Below, piece after piece: positions 34,777-44,154 of a stretch of DNA of 64,000 nucleotides. Made by a program: the position numbers and the translations under genes. Where the stretch lies: contig JBBIII010000004.1 of the NCBI GenBank assembly GCA_037446575.1, forward strand, positions 36,446-100,445, in the 5' to 3' direction. Within the stretch, counting starts at the first letter, position 1. The number at the start of each line of letters is the position of its first letter. This stretch comes from JBBIII01 sp037446575 (lineage in GTDB: Bacteria; Bacteroidota; Ignavibacteria; UBA10030). A model generated the notes under the pieces. The model saw only the letters and a program-made list of their open reading frames with translations, did not search any database and was not told the DNA's origin.

Positions 34777-37639
34777 ATACTTAGCAAGACATTTAGGCCC
34801 GCGCCTGCGTGAAATTCCAGACATGTTGAATGCAATCGGTGCGCATTCAATTGATGAACTAATTGACCAGACGGTCCTGAATAATATCCGCACAAAGCGG
34901 ATGATGCAACTTCCAGCTCCTATAACTGAATTCGAGATGCAAAAAATTTTAGATGAAATTGCCGGCAATAATATTCTGTTAAAATCTTACCTTGGGCAAG
35001 GTTATTATAATTGTATCACGCCAAGCGTTATTCAAAGAAATATTTTTGAAAACCCCGGTTGGTACACGCAATATACTCCATATCAAGCGGAAATTTCTCA
35101 AGGCCGCCTCGAAGCATTAATCAATTTCCAAACTATGGTTGCCGATATGACAGGTTTGCCGGTTGTCAACGCCTCGTTATTAGACGAAGGTACCGCCGCG
35201 GCGGAAGCAATGAGTATGGCTTACGGTATTGCAAATAAAGCTCCAAATTCTTCCGCGAATAAATTTTTTGTTTCAGCAAGATGCTTTCGCCAGACAATTG
35301 ATGTTATACTTACACGCGCCGCTCCATTAAACATCGAAGTCGTTGTAGGGAATGTTGATACAATAGAACTAAATAAATCTTACTTTGGCGCGCTTATTCA
35401 ATATCCGGGTGAAGATGGAGTAGTAATTGATCCGCAAACTTTTATTAAAAAAGTTCATAATGTCGGTGCTATTGCAATAGTTGCTACAGATTTACTCGCG
35501 CTTGCACTTATAACGCCTCCGGGAGATTTCGGAGCTGATATAGCTATTGGAAATTCCCAGCGCTTTGGCGTTCCACTCGGCTATGGTGGTCCGCATGCGG
35601 CGTTCTTTGCAACTAAAAATGAATTCATACGCTCGATGCCCGGAAGAATTATTGGAGTATCCGTTGACGCGCAAGGCAACACAGCTTATAGAATGACACT
35701 TCAAACACGCGAACAACACATACGCCGCGAGAAAGCTACTTCTAATATTTGTACTGCGCAAGCTTTACTTGCAATTATGGCTGGCATGTACGCTGTCTAT
35801 CACGGACCAGAGGGAATAAAAAATATTGCTTCCCGCGTTCATCGCCTGACTAAATTGTTAGATGGTGAACTGATGAAGCTCGGTTATTCACAACTCAATG
35901 AAATTTATTTTGACACTTTACGACTTGAATTAAAAGATAAAAAAGAAACACAGCAAATTATTAAACTTGCAATAGAAGCTGGTTATAATCTAAGGTTCGT
36001 TGAAGATAAATTCATATACATTTCTTTAGATGAAACGACAGAAATTGCAGATGTTGAGGCAATAGTTAACGTGTTCGCTAAAGTAAAAGGGAGCAAAGAA
36101 AAAGTTAATTCGCTCGAACCGCAATTCAGGTTAGCGACAGTTTCATTCCCATCTCCATTTCAAAGAGCAAGCGCCTTCTTGAAACATCCGGTTTTTAATT
36201 CATATCATTCCGAAACCGCAATGATGCGATATTTAAAAAGCTTGGAGAATAAAGACTTATCTCTTACAGGTTCTATGATTCCGCTTGGCTCGTGTACAAT
36301 GAAACTAAACCCAGCAACGGCAATGATGCCGATTTCTTGGCAAAAGTTTTCCGCAATTCATCCATTCGTTCCTATTGAGCAGGCAAAAGGTTATCAAATA
36401 ATTTTTAAAGAATTAGAAGATGCGCTGTGCCAAATAACCGGATTTGCGGCGGCGTCGCTTCAACCGAATTCCGGCGCACAAGGAGAATTTGCAGGATTAC
36501 TTGTAATCCGCGCGTATCATCAAGATCATACACAAGCTCAGCGAAATGTTGTGCTTATTCCATCCTCCGCTCACGGCACAAATCCGGCAAGCGCAGTTAT
36601 GGCTGGAATGAAAGTAGTTGTAGTAGCGTGTGATCTGCAAGGTAATATTAGCATAGAAGACTTGCGTTCGAAAGCAGAACAAAACAAAGAAAATCTTGCC
36701 GCGTTAATGGTTACTTATCCATCAACTCATGGCGTATTTGAAGAAGACATAAAAGAAATTTGCGACATAATTCATCAAAATGGCGGCTTAGTTTATATGG
36801 ATGGCGCAAACTTGAATGCGCAAGTCGGACTTACGACTCCGGCAGAAATTGGCGCCGATGTCTGTCACATCAATTTACATAAAACATTTGCTATACCGCA
36901 TGGCGGAGGCGGACCTGGTATGGGACCAATTTGCGTAGCGAAACATCTATCGCCTTATTTACCTGGCAATCCGATAATAAAAGTTGGAGGCGAAAAGGCA
37001 ATCCATGCAGTTTCATCAGCTCCTTGGGGAAGCGCAAATATTTTGCTCATTTCTTATGCCTACATTAAAATGTTAGGCGCAGATGGATTAACCGATGTTA
37101 CTAAAATGGCAATCTTAAATGCCAATTATTTAAAATCGAAATTGGAAAAACACTACCCCGTTCTTTATCAAGGCAAAAATAAAAGAGTTGCGCACGAGTT
37201 CATATTGAATATGAAAGAATTTAAAGAAAAGGCAGGCATAGAGGTAGAAGATATAGCTAAACGTTTGATGGATTATGGATTTCATGCTCCGACAGTTTCT
37301 TTTCCAGTGCAAGATACATTGATGATAGAGCCGACCGAGAGCGAACCAAAAGCTGAACTTGATCGTTTTATTGACGCAATGATTTCTATTCGCAAGGAAA
37401 TACAGGATATTATTGAAGGCAGATTAGATAAAACTGATAATCCACTGAAAAATGCGCCGCATACCGCATCCGTTGTAATCTCAGATGAATGGAATCATAA
37501 TTATTCTCGCGAGCAAGCGGCTTTTCCATCGGCTAATTTGAAAAATAACAAATTCTGGCCTTCAGTCGGGCGAATTAACAATACGTACGGCGATAGAAAT
37601 ATCTTTTGCACCTGTCCGCCAATAGAGGATTTCAAGTAA
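34751..37639 (+). CDS. gcvP: Glycine dehydrogenase (decarboxylating), P-protein
   Basis: A full-length single-chain P-protein (about 960 residues), with both PLP-fold halves on one polypeptide. The PLP-binding Lys lies in HINLHKTFAIPHGGGGPG in the second half. Motifs ARHLGPR at the start and IGVSVDAQGN are also typical. It decarboxylates glycine and passes the aminomethyl group to the H-protein, feeding 5,10-methylene-THF. I chose the ATG at 34751 (a second ATG follows six bases later); the start lies inside the rnc 3' end. The other glycine-cleavage genes are not in the window. Confidence 0.96.
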   Translation: MVMQYKTNEYLARHLGPRLREIPDMLNAIGAHSIDELIDQTVLNNIRTKRMMQLPAPITEFEMQKILDEIAGNNILLKSYLGQGYYNCITPSVIQRNIFENPGWYTQYTPYQAEISQGRLEALINFQTMVADMTGLPVVNASLLDEGTAAAEAMSMAYGIANKAPNSSANKFFVSARCFRQTIDVILTRAAPLNIEVVVGNVDTIELNKSYFGALIQYPGEDGVVIDPQTFIKKVHNVGAIAIVATDLLALALITPPGDFGADIAIGNSQRFGVPLGYGGPHAAFFATKNEFIRSMPGRIIGVSVDAQGNTAYRMTLQTREQHIRREKATSNICTAQALLAIMAGMYAVYHGPEGIKNIASRVHRLTKLLDGELMKLGYSQLNEIYFDTLRLELKDKKETQQIIKLAIEAGYNLRFVEDKFIYISLDETTEIADVEAIVNVFAKVKGSKEKVNSLEPQFRLATVSFPSPFQRASAFLKHPVFNSYHSETAMMRYLKSLENKDLSLTGSMIPLGSCTMKLNPATAMMPISWQKFSAIHPFVPIEQAKGYQIIFKELEDALCQITGFAAASLQPNSGAQGEFAGLLVIRAYHQDHTQAQRNVVLIPSSAHGTNPASAVMAGMKVVVVACDLQGNISIEDLRSKAEQNKENLAALMVTYPSTHGVFEEDIKEICDIIHQNGGLVYMDGANLNAQVGLTTPAEIGADVCHINLHKTFAIPHGGGGPGMGPICVAKHLSPYLPGNPIIKVGGEKAIHAVSSAPWGSANILLISYAYIKMLGADGLTDVTKMAILNANYLKSKLEKHYPVLYQGKNKRVAHEFILNMKEFKEKAGIEVEDIAKRLMDYGFHAPTVSFPVQDTLMIEPTESEPKAELDRFIDAMISIRKEIQDIIEGRLDKTDNPLKNAPHTASVVISDEWNHNYSREQAAFPSANLKNNKFWPSVGRINNTYGDRNIFCTCPPIEDFK

Positions 37640-37732
37640 ATCAAATTTTATTTTAAGCTTCGTCTTTTGAACTTTACTATCTGTGGTTTGTTATAAAAAT
37701 TTCACATTCTAAATCAAATAAAAAAATATTCT

Positions 37733-39034
37733 TTGAGCAGTCTTATTAAGATACAATCGGCTTTACTGACTCTTACTCTTGTTATAATAACAGAATCATT
37801 TTCTCAAAATAATTCCGAGACGCCAATAATCATAAGCGGAATTAAAATTTTTGGAAATAACACAACGCAAGAACATATTATCTTTCGCGAGATGACTTTA
37901 AAGATTGGTGATACGTTGACACGCCAAGATTTAGAACGCGATAGAAACAACATTTATAATCTTGGTCTATTTAATAAAGTTGATATTGCTGATTCTGTTA
38001 ATAACGATACAGCAGAGTTAATAGTAACTGTTACTGAACGTTTCTATTTTATCCCATTTCCAATTGTTGGAATGAAATACCGCGATATATCAAAAATTTA
38101 CTATGGTGCAGGCGTAATGCATCTTAATTTCCGCGGAGAAAATGAAAAACTCTTTACGGCATTATGTTTCGGATATGATCGTTGGTTTATGTTAAGTTAT
38201 AACGATCCTAAATTCAACGATGATGATTTTTTTATAGGCGCTTCGCTTACATTGCAAGATGTTCACAGTCTTAGTAAAAGTTCAGTTGAATACGTAAATA
38301 AAAACATTTTTTTAAAAGGTACAATTGGAAAAAGATTCGGGATATATCAAACTCTTTCAAGCACACTTGGTTATGAAATTTGGCAAGTAAGCGACCCGTT
38401 ATTGAATAGAACTGTTTCTGCCACTGGAAGGGACGCGTTTTTAACGGCATCGGTTCTATATAGATATGATACTCGTGATAATCGGGAATACACAACAGAT
38501 GGAACGTTGGTTTCGCTTTACTTAGGAAAAAACGGATTTGGAGAGTCGAAGATAGATTTAACGGGATTTTCATACGACCTGCGCCAATTTTTTGGATTTA
38601 ATAATGGGAACAGCTTTGGATTGCGCAATGCGGCATCTTTCACTTGGGGTGGAGTGATTCCGCCATATCGTCATGTTTTCTTTGGGTATGATGAACGCAT
38701 CCGCGGCTATTTCCGTAAAGTAGTCGAAGAAGAGAATAGAATTCTCGCAAGCGCTGAATTGCGTCTGCCAATCTTACTGCCTCATTATCTTGAAATGAAA
38801 TGGCTTAAAATTCCACAATTCCAAAAACTACGTTATGGAATATATTTTGGAATTTTCGCAGACGCCGGCAAAGCATGGTCGAGAAATCAGAAGTTGTCAG
38901 AGCAACCTTTGTATTCCGGCTTTGGCGCCGGATTTCAATTTCTTCTGCCTTATGGATTTACTATACGTACAGAAGCCGCTGTCAATAATTTGGGTATAAC
39001 AGAATATTTTGTAGATTTCGATACTTCGTTTTGA
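37733..39034 (+). CDS. Omp85/BamA-family outer-membrane protein with one POTRA
   Basis: A signal peptide (1-25, ending SFSQ) is followed by one POTRA domain (about 30-103; IIISGIKIFGN, GDTLTRQDLERDRNNIYNLGLFNKVDI) and a C-terminal beta-barrel (about 110-433) that ends in Phe, as expected for the barrel's assembly signal. With one POTRA and about 430 residues it is smaller than BamA and closer to small Omp85 or patatin-linked families. It would sit in the outer membrane. The start is TTG at 37733; no ATG nearby gives a signal peptide. It is followed by rsmE after 23 bases. Confidence 0.85.
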   Translation: MSSLIKIQSALLTLTLVIITESFSQNNSETPIIISGIKIFGNNTTQEHIIFREMTLKIGDTLTRQDLERDRNNIYNLGLFNKVDIADSVNNDTAELIVTVTERFYFIPFPIVGMKYRDISKIYYGAGVMHLNFRGENEKLFTALCFGYDRWFMLSYNDPKFNDDDFFIGASLTLQDVHSLSKSSVEYVNKNIFLKGTIGKRFGIYQTLSSTLGYEIWQVSDPLLNRTVSATGRDAFLTASVLYRYDTRDNREYTTDGTLVSLYLGKNGFGESKIDLTGFSYDLRQFFGFNNGNSFGLRNAASFTWGGVIPPYRHVFFGYDERIRGYFRKVVEEENRILASAELRLPILLPHYLEMKWLKIPQFQKLRYGIYFGIFADAGKAWSRNQKLSEQPLYSGFGAGFQFLLPYGFTIRTEAAVNNLGITEYFVDFDTSF

Positions 39035-39057
39035 CATAGCCAATTGTTAAAAATAAT

Positions 39058-39777
39058 ATGGATTACTTTTACGCAAAACCGGAAGATGTAAATCAAAACT
39101 CGATATTAATTAAAGATGATGAGTCGAAACATCTTATCAGAGTGTTGAGGAAGAATGTCGGCGACCGTGTCTTTGTGACGGACGGACTTGATACAATGTA
39201 CGAAGCAGTCATCGAAAATATTGGAAAGAGCGATACTCGATGCAAAATTCTTGCACTGCATAAAAAATTCAATGAGCCGGATGTAGACGTAACTCTTACT
39301 GTGTCACTTCTTAAAAATCCCAACAGATTTGATTTTCTTGTAGAAAAAACTACCGAACTTGGTGTGCGACAAATTATTCCGATCTTATGTGAAAGAACGA
39401 TCTCTCATCGCGATTCTACTCAGCGTCTAAAAAAAATCGCATTATCCGCAATGAAGCAAAGCGGACGAAGTTGGTTGCCTAAAATTTCTCAGCAAGAAAA
39501 ATTCGATAATCTGATAAAAACCCGATCCAATTACCATCTTGCTTTAATACCGCACGAGCAAACATCACAAACAAATTCATTGATAACTATTCTCAATGCA
39601 AATAGAGAGTGCAAAAAGGTTCTTATTGTTATTGGACCTGAAGGCGGATTTACTGAAGATGAGATGCGGCAAGCAAGCGAGAGCGGTTTTATTCCAATCT
39701 CGCTTGGCTCACGTCGCTTACGCGCAGAAACAGCCGCTATTGCTTCTGTTGATAGAGTGATTGAGTTATTCCGATAA
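39058..39777 (+). CDS. rsmE: 16S rRNA (uracil-1498-N3) methyltransferase
   Basis: The SPOUT-fold methyltransferase is recognised by HLIRVLRKNVGD near the start, and the knotted SAM site VIGPEGGFTEDE and LGSRRLRAETAA at the C-terminus. It methylates U1498 of 16S rRNA. Length 239 is normal. The 3' end runs into the tail of an oppositely oriented fchA remnant by 12 bases. Confidence 0.95.
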   Translation: MDYFYAKPEDVNQNSILIKDDESKHLIRVLRKNVGDRVFVTDGLDTMYEAVIENIGKSDTRCKILALHKKFNEPDVDVTLTVSLLKNPNRFDFLVEKTTELGVRQIIPILCERTISHRDSTQRLKKIALSAMKQSGRSWLPKISQQEKFDNLIKTRSNYHLALIPHEQTSQTNSLITILNANRECKKVLIVIGPEGGFTEDEMRQASESGFIPISLGSRRLRAETAAIASVDRVIELFR

Positions 39778-39963
39778 TATTCTTAAACGAATTTTTTTTA
39801 ATTCATTGAGGAGGGTTGTTGTTTTATTTTCAACTTGGTCCTTAAACGTTTTATCTTGTAATGCTAATAGAGTTATCCTAACATTCATAGCCGCTCCTTC
39901 ACCTGCGGCTTGTATCATTAAAGCCGCAACCCCGGCATCCGAAAGCGAAAACGGATTTGATAC
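39766..39963 (-). pseudogene. Remnant of a second cyclodeaminase gene (fchA-like tail)
   Basis: Translated on the minus strand these 66 codons give SLSDAGVAALMIQAAGEG and NVRITLLALQD, matching the C-terminal part of the intact FchA next door (SISDAGVAVLMI, NIRINLTSLQN). A TAG stop stands directly upstream at 39966-39964, and no N-terminal part is present. It is the 3' third of a former tandem copy, downstream of the working gene. Its stop overlaps the end of rsmE. A short word-like repeat (GCGTTCTTTGCGTCGTTGCG, from about 39972) lies between it and fchA. Confidence 0.8.
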
Positions 39964-40031
39964 CTAACGTTGCGTTCTTTGCGTCGTTGCGAGAACTAAT
40001 ACTTCAGAAATCTTTAATCAATAGTATGGCA

Positions 40032-40655
40032 TCACAATTTAAGGCTTACATTTGTAAGTATCAATTCAGAAGTTGAATTAATATGCAAGGTAAGAGCTTG
40101 AATCCGATCCTTTATATCTTTAATAAAATCAGCGTTTTGTAAGCTGGTTAAATTTATCCTAATATTTAGTTCGGCGCCTTTACTTGCAGTGCTTATCATT
40201 AAAACCGCAACGCCTGCATCTGAGATAGAATTTTGGTTTCCTTTTTCAGCTAAAATCTTTACAAGCTCGATTGCATCTGCGCATAATTCTAAAAGTTTTA
40301 ATGGAACCAATGTTGCCGATTTTGTTGCCTCTTGAATTGCTAATCCTCTTTTTTCTTTCTGCTCATCGGTCTCTTTTGGCAATCCATAAGCAGACATTAC
40401 TTTGTTAAATGCTTCGGTGTCTTCATCAATAATGGTAGTAAATTTTGTGCGCAATTCTTCCGATTTTTGTAGAACTTTCTCCATTTCCGTTTGCACATCA
40501 GCATATTTCTTTTTTCCGATAGTCAAACGGCAAACCATTGATGTAAGAGCAGAACCAAGCGCCGCCGCAAGCGCTGAAATGCTTCCACCCCCCGGCGCAG
40601 GCGAAGAAGATGCTGTCTCATCTAAAAATTCTTTTAATTTAAGCGTGGTTAACAT
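40032..40655 (-). CDS. fchA: Formiminotetrahydrofolate cyclodeaminase
   Basis: The 207-residue helical protein begins with SSSPAPGGGSISALAAALGSAL, the family hallmark, and the ISDAGVAVLMI segment near the C-terminus. It converts 5-formimino-THF to 5,10-methenyl-THF and ammonia, the last step of folate-linked histidine degradation. It lies 46 bases downstream of the formiminotransferase and is a separate polypeptide, as usual in bacteria. A truncated second copy follows it. Confidence 0.9.
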   Translation of the reverse strand: MLTTLKLKEFLDETASSSPAPGGGSISALAAALGSALTSMVCRLTIGKKKYADVQTEMEKVLQKSEELRTKFTTIIDEDTEAFNKVMSAYGLPKETDEQKEKRGLAIQEATKSATLVPLKLLELCADAIELVKILAEKGNQNSISDAGVAVLMISTASKGAELNIRINLTSLQNADFIKDIKDRIQALTLHINSTSELILTNVSLKL

Positions 40656-40701
40656 AATTTTTTTCTCTATTTCTCTCTGAGTATCTCTGTGGTTTATTTT
40701 T

Positions 40702-41724
40702 TTAAATACTGTACTCGATTATTTTTTTCTTTACATCAAACGCCTCAAGCTGATTCAATCCAAGTTTTTCAATTGCAAGCTCAACAAGCTCTTTTTCTAA
40801 AAGAGATCGTTCGCCGGCATAATATTTTCCTGCTTTAAGCATCGCATCGAGCGGAGCAAGCCCGACTAATTCGCTTCCGGTTGCTTTAATTCCTAACAAT
40901 TCTGCCTGTTTCTTTACTTCTTCAAATGCATCGTGCATCGAAGTTTTCTCGTAATCTACAAGATTGATTGATACTTGCGCTATCTTATGGCGTTCAAGAT
41001 AGACACCAAGAGCCTTGACGGCTTTTAAGGAGCCGTGAATTCTAATTGTTTCGCCTTTTTCGTTTTTGACTGGATTTCCAGAAGCATCCTTCAACGGTCT
41101 TCCAATTTCACGGATACGCAGTGCGATTTCGTGTGCAAGACGATCATCAGGTGTATTTAGATTTACATTGTAAGCAATCAGAACTTTGCGCGCGCCGGTT
41201 ACAGTTGCTCCGGATTTTTCATTGAATACAGCTTCGCCATAATCAGGTTTCCATACCGGGTCTTTGATTTTTTCGGGCAATCCTTCATATTCGCCTTTGC
41301 GTATATCGGCAAGATTTGAGCGCCAAGGTTTTCGTGCGGCGAATTCATACAAGTAAATTGGAATATTCAACTCGGTTGCAACACGCTCGCCATATTTTTT
41401 TGCAAGCGCAACACAATCATCCATTGTTACTCCGCTGATGGGAACAAAAGGGACTACATCTGTAGCGCCAATACGCGGATGCTCTCCTTTATGCTTGGAC
41501 ATATCTATAAGCTCTGACGCGGTTTTTGTTGCTTGCAATGCCGCTTCCAAAACTGCATCCGGTTCGCCAACAAAAGTTACGACAGTCCTATTATAATCCT
41601 TATCTGGCTCGATGCTTAATAAACGTGCACCTGTTACACTTTGAACGCTCGCGCCAATAGCGCTGATGGTTTCTTGATTTCTTCCTTCGCTAAAATTTGG
41701 TACGCATTCAACAATTTTTTTCAT
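40702..41724 (-). CDS. Glutamate formiminotransferase
   Basis: The sequence starts with IVECVPNFSEGRN and shows HKGEHPRIGATDVVPF, NVNLNTPD and SLKAVKALGV, characteristic of the formiminotransferase domain. It moves the formimino group from N-formimino-glutamate to THF, yielding glutamate. At 340 residues it carries both N- and C-terminal subdomains but not the cyclodeaminase, which is the following gene. It is downstream of hutI, separated by two hairpins. Confidence 0.93.
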   Translation of the reverse strand: MKKIVECVPNFSEGRNQETISAIGASVQSVTGARLLSIEPDKDYNRTVVTFVGEPDAVLEAALQATKTASELIDMSKHKGEHPRIGATDVVPFVPISGVTMDDCVALAKKYGERVATELNIPIYLYEFAARKPWRSNLADIRKGEYEGLPEKIKDPVWKPDYGEAVFNEKSGATVTGARKVLIAYNVNLNTPDDRLAHEIALRIREIGRPLKDASGNPVKNEKGETIRIHGSLKAVKALGVYLERHKIAQVSINLVDYEKTSMHDAFEEVKKQAELLGIKATGSELVGLAPLDAMLKAGKYYAGERSLLEKELVELAIEKLGLNQLEAFDVKKKIIEYSI

Positions 41725-41742
41725 AGAATTATTCTCACTGTA

Positions 41743-41841
41743 GGTCGAGTCGCCTGCCCGATTATGTCGTTCAGGCGGGTTGACTCGACCAATCTAAAGT
41801 ATTTTCAATTTGTGTTTAAGTCGATTCAGGGAATCGACTTA
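41743..41841. promoter_or_regulatory. Two strong hairpins between hutI and the formiminotransferase gene
   Basis: Arms GGTCGAGTCGCCTGCC (41743-41758) and 41773-41790 pair with a few mismatches. About 27 bases further TAAGTCGATTC (41817-41827) and GAATCGACTTA (41831-41841) form a perfect 11-bp stem with a three-base loop. Neither is followed by a T-run on the minus strand, so neither is a clear terminator. They may set mRNA stability between hutI and the next gene or be a repetitive element. Confidence 0.6.
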
Positions 41842-41850
41842 CATTTATTT

Positions 41851-43098
41851 CTAACTCAAATCAAGATAAATCCCGCGTTTAATTACTTTTGCTACGTGAC
41901 TTGTGCCAAAATGATAGAGAAGATATTTATAATTTGGAACATCATAAAGCACAATATCTGCTTGCTTGCCAACTTCGATACTGCCCAATCTATCAGATAA
42001 GCCGATGGCCGCCGCACCATTGATTGTAGCGGCAGTTATAGCTTCTTCGGCTGTCAACGACATTTGTGTGCAGGCAATCGTCATCATCAGAGGCATCGAG
42101 TACGACATACATGAACCGGGATTGAAATTCGTTGCGATAGAAAGTGGAACTCCAGCGTCGATTATTTTCCTTGCTGGTGGATAAGCATAATTCAAGAAGA
42201 AGGAAACTCCGGGTAGAACTGTCGCAATTGTACCGTAATTATTCAAAGCCTCAATTCCTGAATCATCAATTTTTTCTAAATGATCGGCAGAGATTGCTCC
42301 AACTTCTGCGGCAAGTTTTGACGCGCCTATTTGATTTAATTGGTCGGCATGGACTTTTATTCTGAGTCCCAATGATTTGGCTGTTTCAAAAATTGTCCGG
42401 CATTGTTCAACTGAAAAATATCTTGACTCACAAAATGCATCGCAGAATTTTGCTAATCCGCGTTGTGAAATGTAAGGAAGAATTCGCTTGCAAATTAAAT
42501 CCACGTATCCATCAGGATTGTCTTTAAATTCAGGGGGAATTGCATGCGCGCCAAGAAATGTAGGTACAACATCTAACAAGCTTTCTTCTGATAACTCGTT
42601 TATTGCTTCTAACATTTTAATTTCGGCGTTTTCATTTAAACCGTAACCGGATTTTATTTCTACAGTTGTAGTTCCCTCGGACAACATTGTTTCAAGATGG
42701 CGGCGTGCGTTCCGCTTCAATTCCTTTTTTGTCGCTTTGCGAGTTGCATCTACAGTGCTTAAAATTCCTCCGCCAGCATCCGCAATTTCTTGATACGATT
42801 TTCCCGTAACTCGCATTGCAAATTCATCTTCACGGCTACCGGCAAAAAGAAGGTGCGTATGCGAATCCACAAATCCGGGTAGGGCGGTATATTCGGATGC
42901 ATTAATTATTTCAATGTTCTCATCTATGGATTGGTCAAAATATTGATCCCTTCCTATCCACTCGAATTTTCCTTCTTTAATCAAAACAGTTGCATCTTCG
43001 ATTATGCCAAGCTCGCGCATATCCTTACCGGATTTATATGGCTTTCCGTTTGTGCCGACAGTTATAAGTTGCCTGATATTTTTAATTAGAAGATTCAT
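41851..43098 (-). CDS. hutI: Imidazolonepropionase
   Basis: An amidohydrolase-type barrel with metal ligands in DSHTHLLFAG, HADQLNQIG, SADHLEKI and TNFNPGS. It opens the ring of imidazolone propionate to give N-formimino-glutamate, the third step of histidine degradation. Length 415 is normal. Downstream come the formiminotransferase and fchA genes in order. A broken NYN gene lies seven bases upstream. Confidence 0.96.
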   Translation of the reverse strand: MNLLIKNIRQLITVGTNGKPYKSGKDMRELGIIEDATVLIKEGKFEWIGRDQYFDQSIDENIEIINASEYTALPGFVDSHTHLLFAGSREDEFAMRVTGKSYQEIADAGGGILSTVDATRKATKKELKRNARRHLETMLSEGTTTVEIKSGYGLNENAEIKMLEAINELSEESLLDVVPTFLGAHAIPPEFKDNPDGYVDLICKRILPYISQRGLAKFCDAFCESRYFSVEQCRTIFETAKSLGLRIKVHADQLNQIGASKLAAEVGAISADHLEKIDDSGIEALNNYGTIATVLPGVSFFLNYAYPPARKIIDAGVPLSIATNFNPGSCMSYSMPLMMTIACTQMSLTAEEAITAATINGAAAIGLSDRLGSIEVGKQADIVLYDVPNYKYLLYHFGTSHVAKVIKRGIYLDLS

Positions 43099-43104
43099 GT
43101 GATT

Positions 43105-43588
43105 TTATTTCCATTCGATTGGTCTTTGCAAAATATAACCATCGCCTTTTTGTACTATATCTGGAAAAACGCTTTTCGCCAGATTAGCACGTCCTATCTG
43201 AAGGTACCCATGAGCTAATATTTGCAATTGTACTGAGTGACGTAATGGAGGGAAAGCAACAATAACTCGTTTTTCCGGAAAAAGATTTTTAATTAGCATA
43301 ATCGGTGCTGTGAGATCACTGTCAGCCGAGATGAGAAGAGCGGTATCAAAATTTTCTTGATAAGCATCGGACATCATTTCGACTGCAATATTCACGTCGG
43401 TCATTTTTTCACTCGAAATCATTTCTTTGTTGCCGCATTTTCTGCAATATCGTGGATTTGCCTGATAATGTCCATAATATATTTTCAGATCGTTGAAGGT
43501 TGAGCCAATAGAATCTTTTCCATTTGGCGGCTTTTAAACCGAAATATAAATTGAATCCATCAATATAAGCGATTACTCTTTGAGTCAT
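43105..43588 (-). pseudogene. Disrupted NYN-domain RNase-like gene
   Basis: A start at 43588 gives MTQRVIAYIDGFNLYFGLKA, the NYN-family beginning with its catalytic Asp. After about 30 codons the frame runs to a stop, whereas the rest of the domain continues in another frame: GHYQANPRYCRKCGNKE, then EKMTDVNIAVEMMSDAYQ and LLISADSDL with more acidic catalytic residues. About 35 residues expected between the blocks are missing, so the gene suffered an internal deletion plus a frameshift. A shorter frame from 43422 to 43105 (105 residues) is still open. Related NYN proteins are about 190-200 residues and may act in RNA decay or defence. It lies just upstream of hutI. Confidence 0.8.
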
Positions 43589-43644
43589 AAATGCAACGCT
43601 TGACTTTTCTTTAATATGTCATATATTATATACGTGTTTTAACA

Positions 43645-43705
43645 GCACCAATGTGAGTAGCATTGGTCCGACGGCTTCAGGAGAAATTCTGGAGCCGTTT
43701 CTTTT
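43645..43705 (+). terminator. Double hairpin with T-run on the plus strand, no obvious gene
   Basis: ACCAATG (43645-43651) pairs with CATTGGT (43659-43665). ACGGCTTCAG (43669-43678) pairs with CTGGAGCCGT (43687-43696) with one wobble or mismatch and is followed by TTCTTTTTT. It looks like a plus-strand terminator, but no plus-strand gene precedes it; all neighbours are on the minus strand. An antisense or small RNA, or a relic, is possible. Confidence 0.6.
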
Positions 43706-43768
43706 TTATTATCTCATTTGTAATCGACACTTCCCAATCTCACCTTTCATTGATATTTCGAGTAAATA

Positions 43769-44125
43769 TTATTGCTTCGGCGCAGCTTGCCAGAGTGAAA
43801 GCACAACTCCTTCCGGAGTTGCAAACTGTGCCCGCCAACCCATTGAGCCGACAGGTGTCTTTTTTGATAACACTTTACCTTTCGCTTTTCGGATAGCTTT
43901 TAATGTCGCGTCTATATCTTCTGTCTCGATATATACATTTACCTGCCCTTTTTTAGGGAGCCGTTTGACTACTTCAAACCCGCCGTTGGGATGTTTGCCG
44001 GTGTGAAGTAATGTGTAGTCAATATCAGGTAAATGTGTGAATGTCCAGCCAAAAACTGTTCCGAAAAACTTTTTTGCTTTTTCCACATTGGTTGTTGGAA
44101 TTTCTATATGCCCGAATGCATGCAT
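43769..44125 (-). CDS. VOC/glyoxalase-fold protein
   Basis: A single vicinal-oxygen-chelate domain of 118 residues: GHIEIPTTNVEKAKKFFGTVFGWTF, GGFEVV, VNVYIETEDID and ATPEGVVLSLWQA. The four-strand repeat is recognisable and the C-terminal E of TPEGVVLSL is a usual metal ligand. Members bind or detoxify small molecules; the substrate cannot be read from the sequence. It directly precedes the tandem-repeat array. Confidence 0.85.
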   Translation of the reverse strand: MHAFGHIEIPTTNVEKAKKFFGTVFGWTFTHLPDIDYTLLHTGKHPNGGFEVVKRLPKKGQVNVYIETEDIDATLKAIRKAKGKVLSKKTPVGSMGWRAQFATPEGVVLSLWQAAPKQ

Positions 44126-44154
44126 AACTCCTCCACGAAGTTCACGAAATTGTT

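Noticed and set aside
39761..39967. A 68-residue plus-strand frame after rsmE
   Set aside because: The minus strand of the same bases encodes a clear fchA-like tail, so the plus-strand frame is its shadow.
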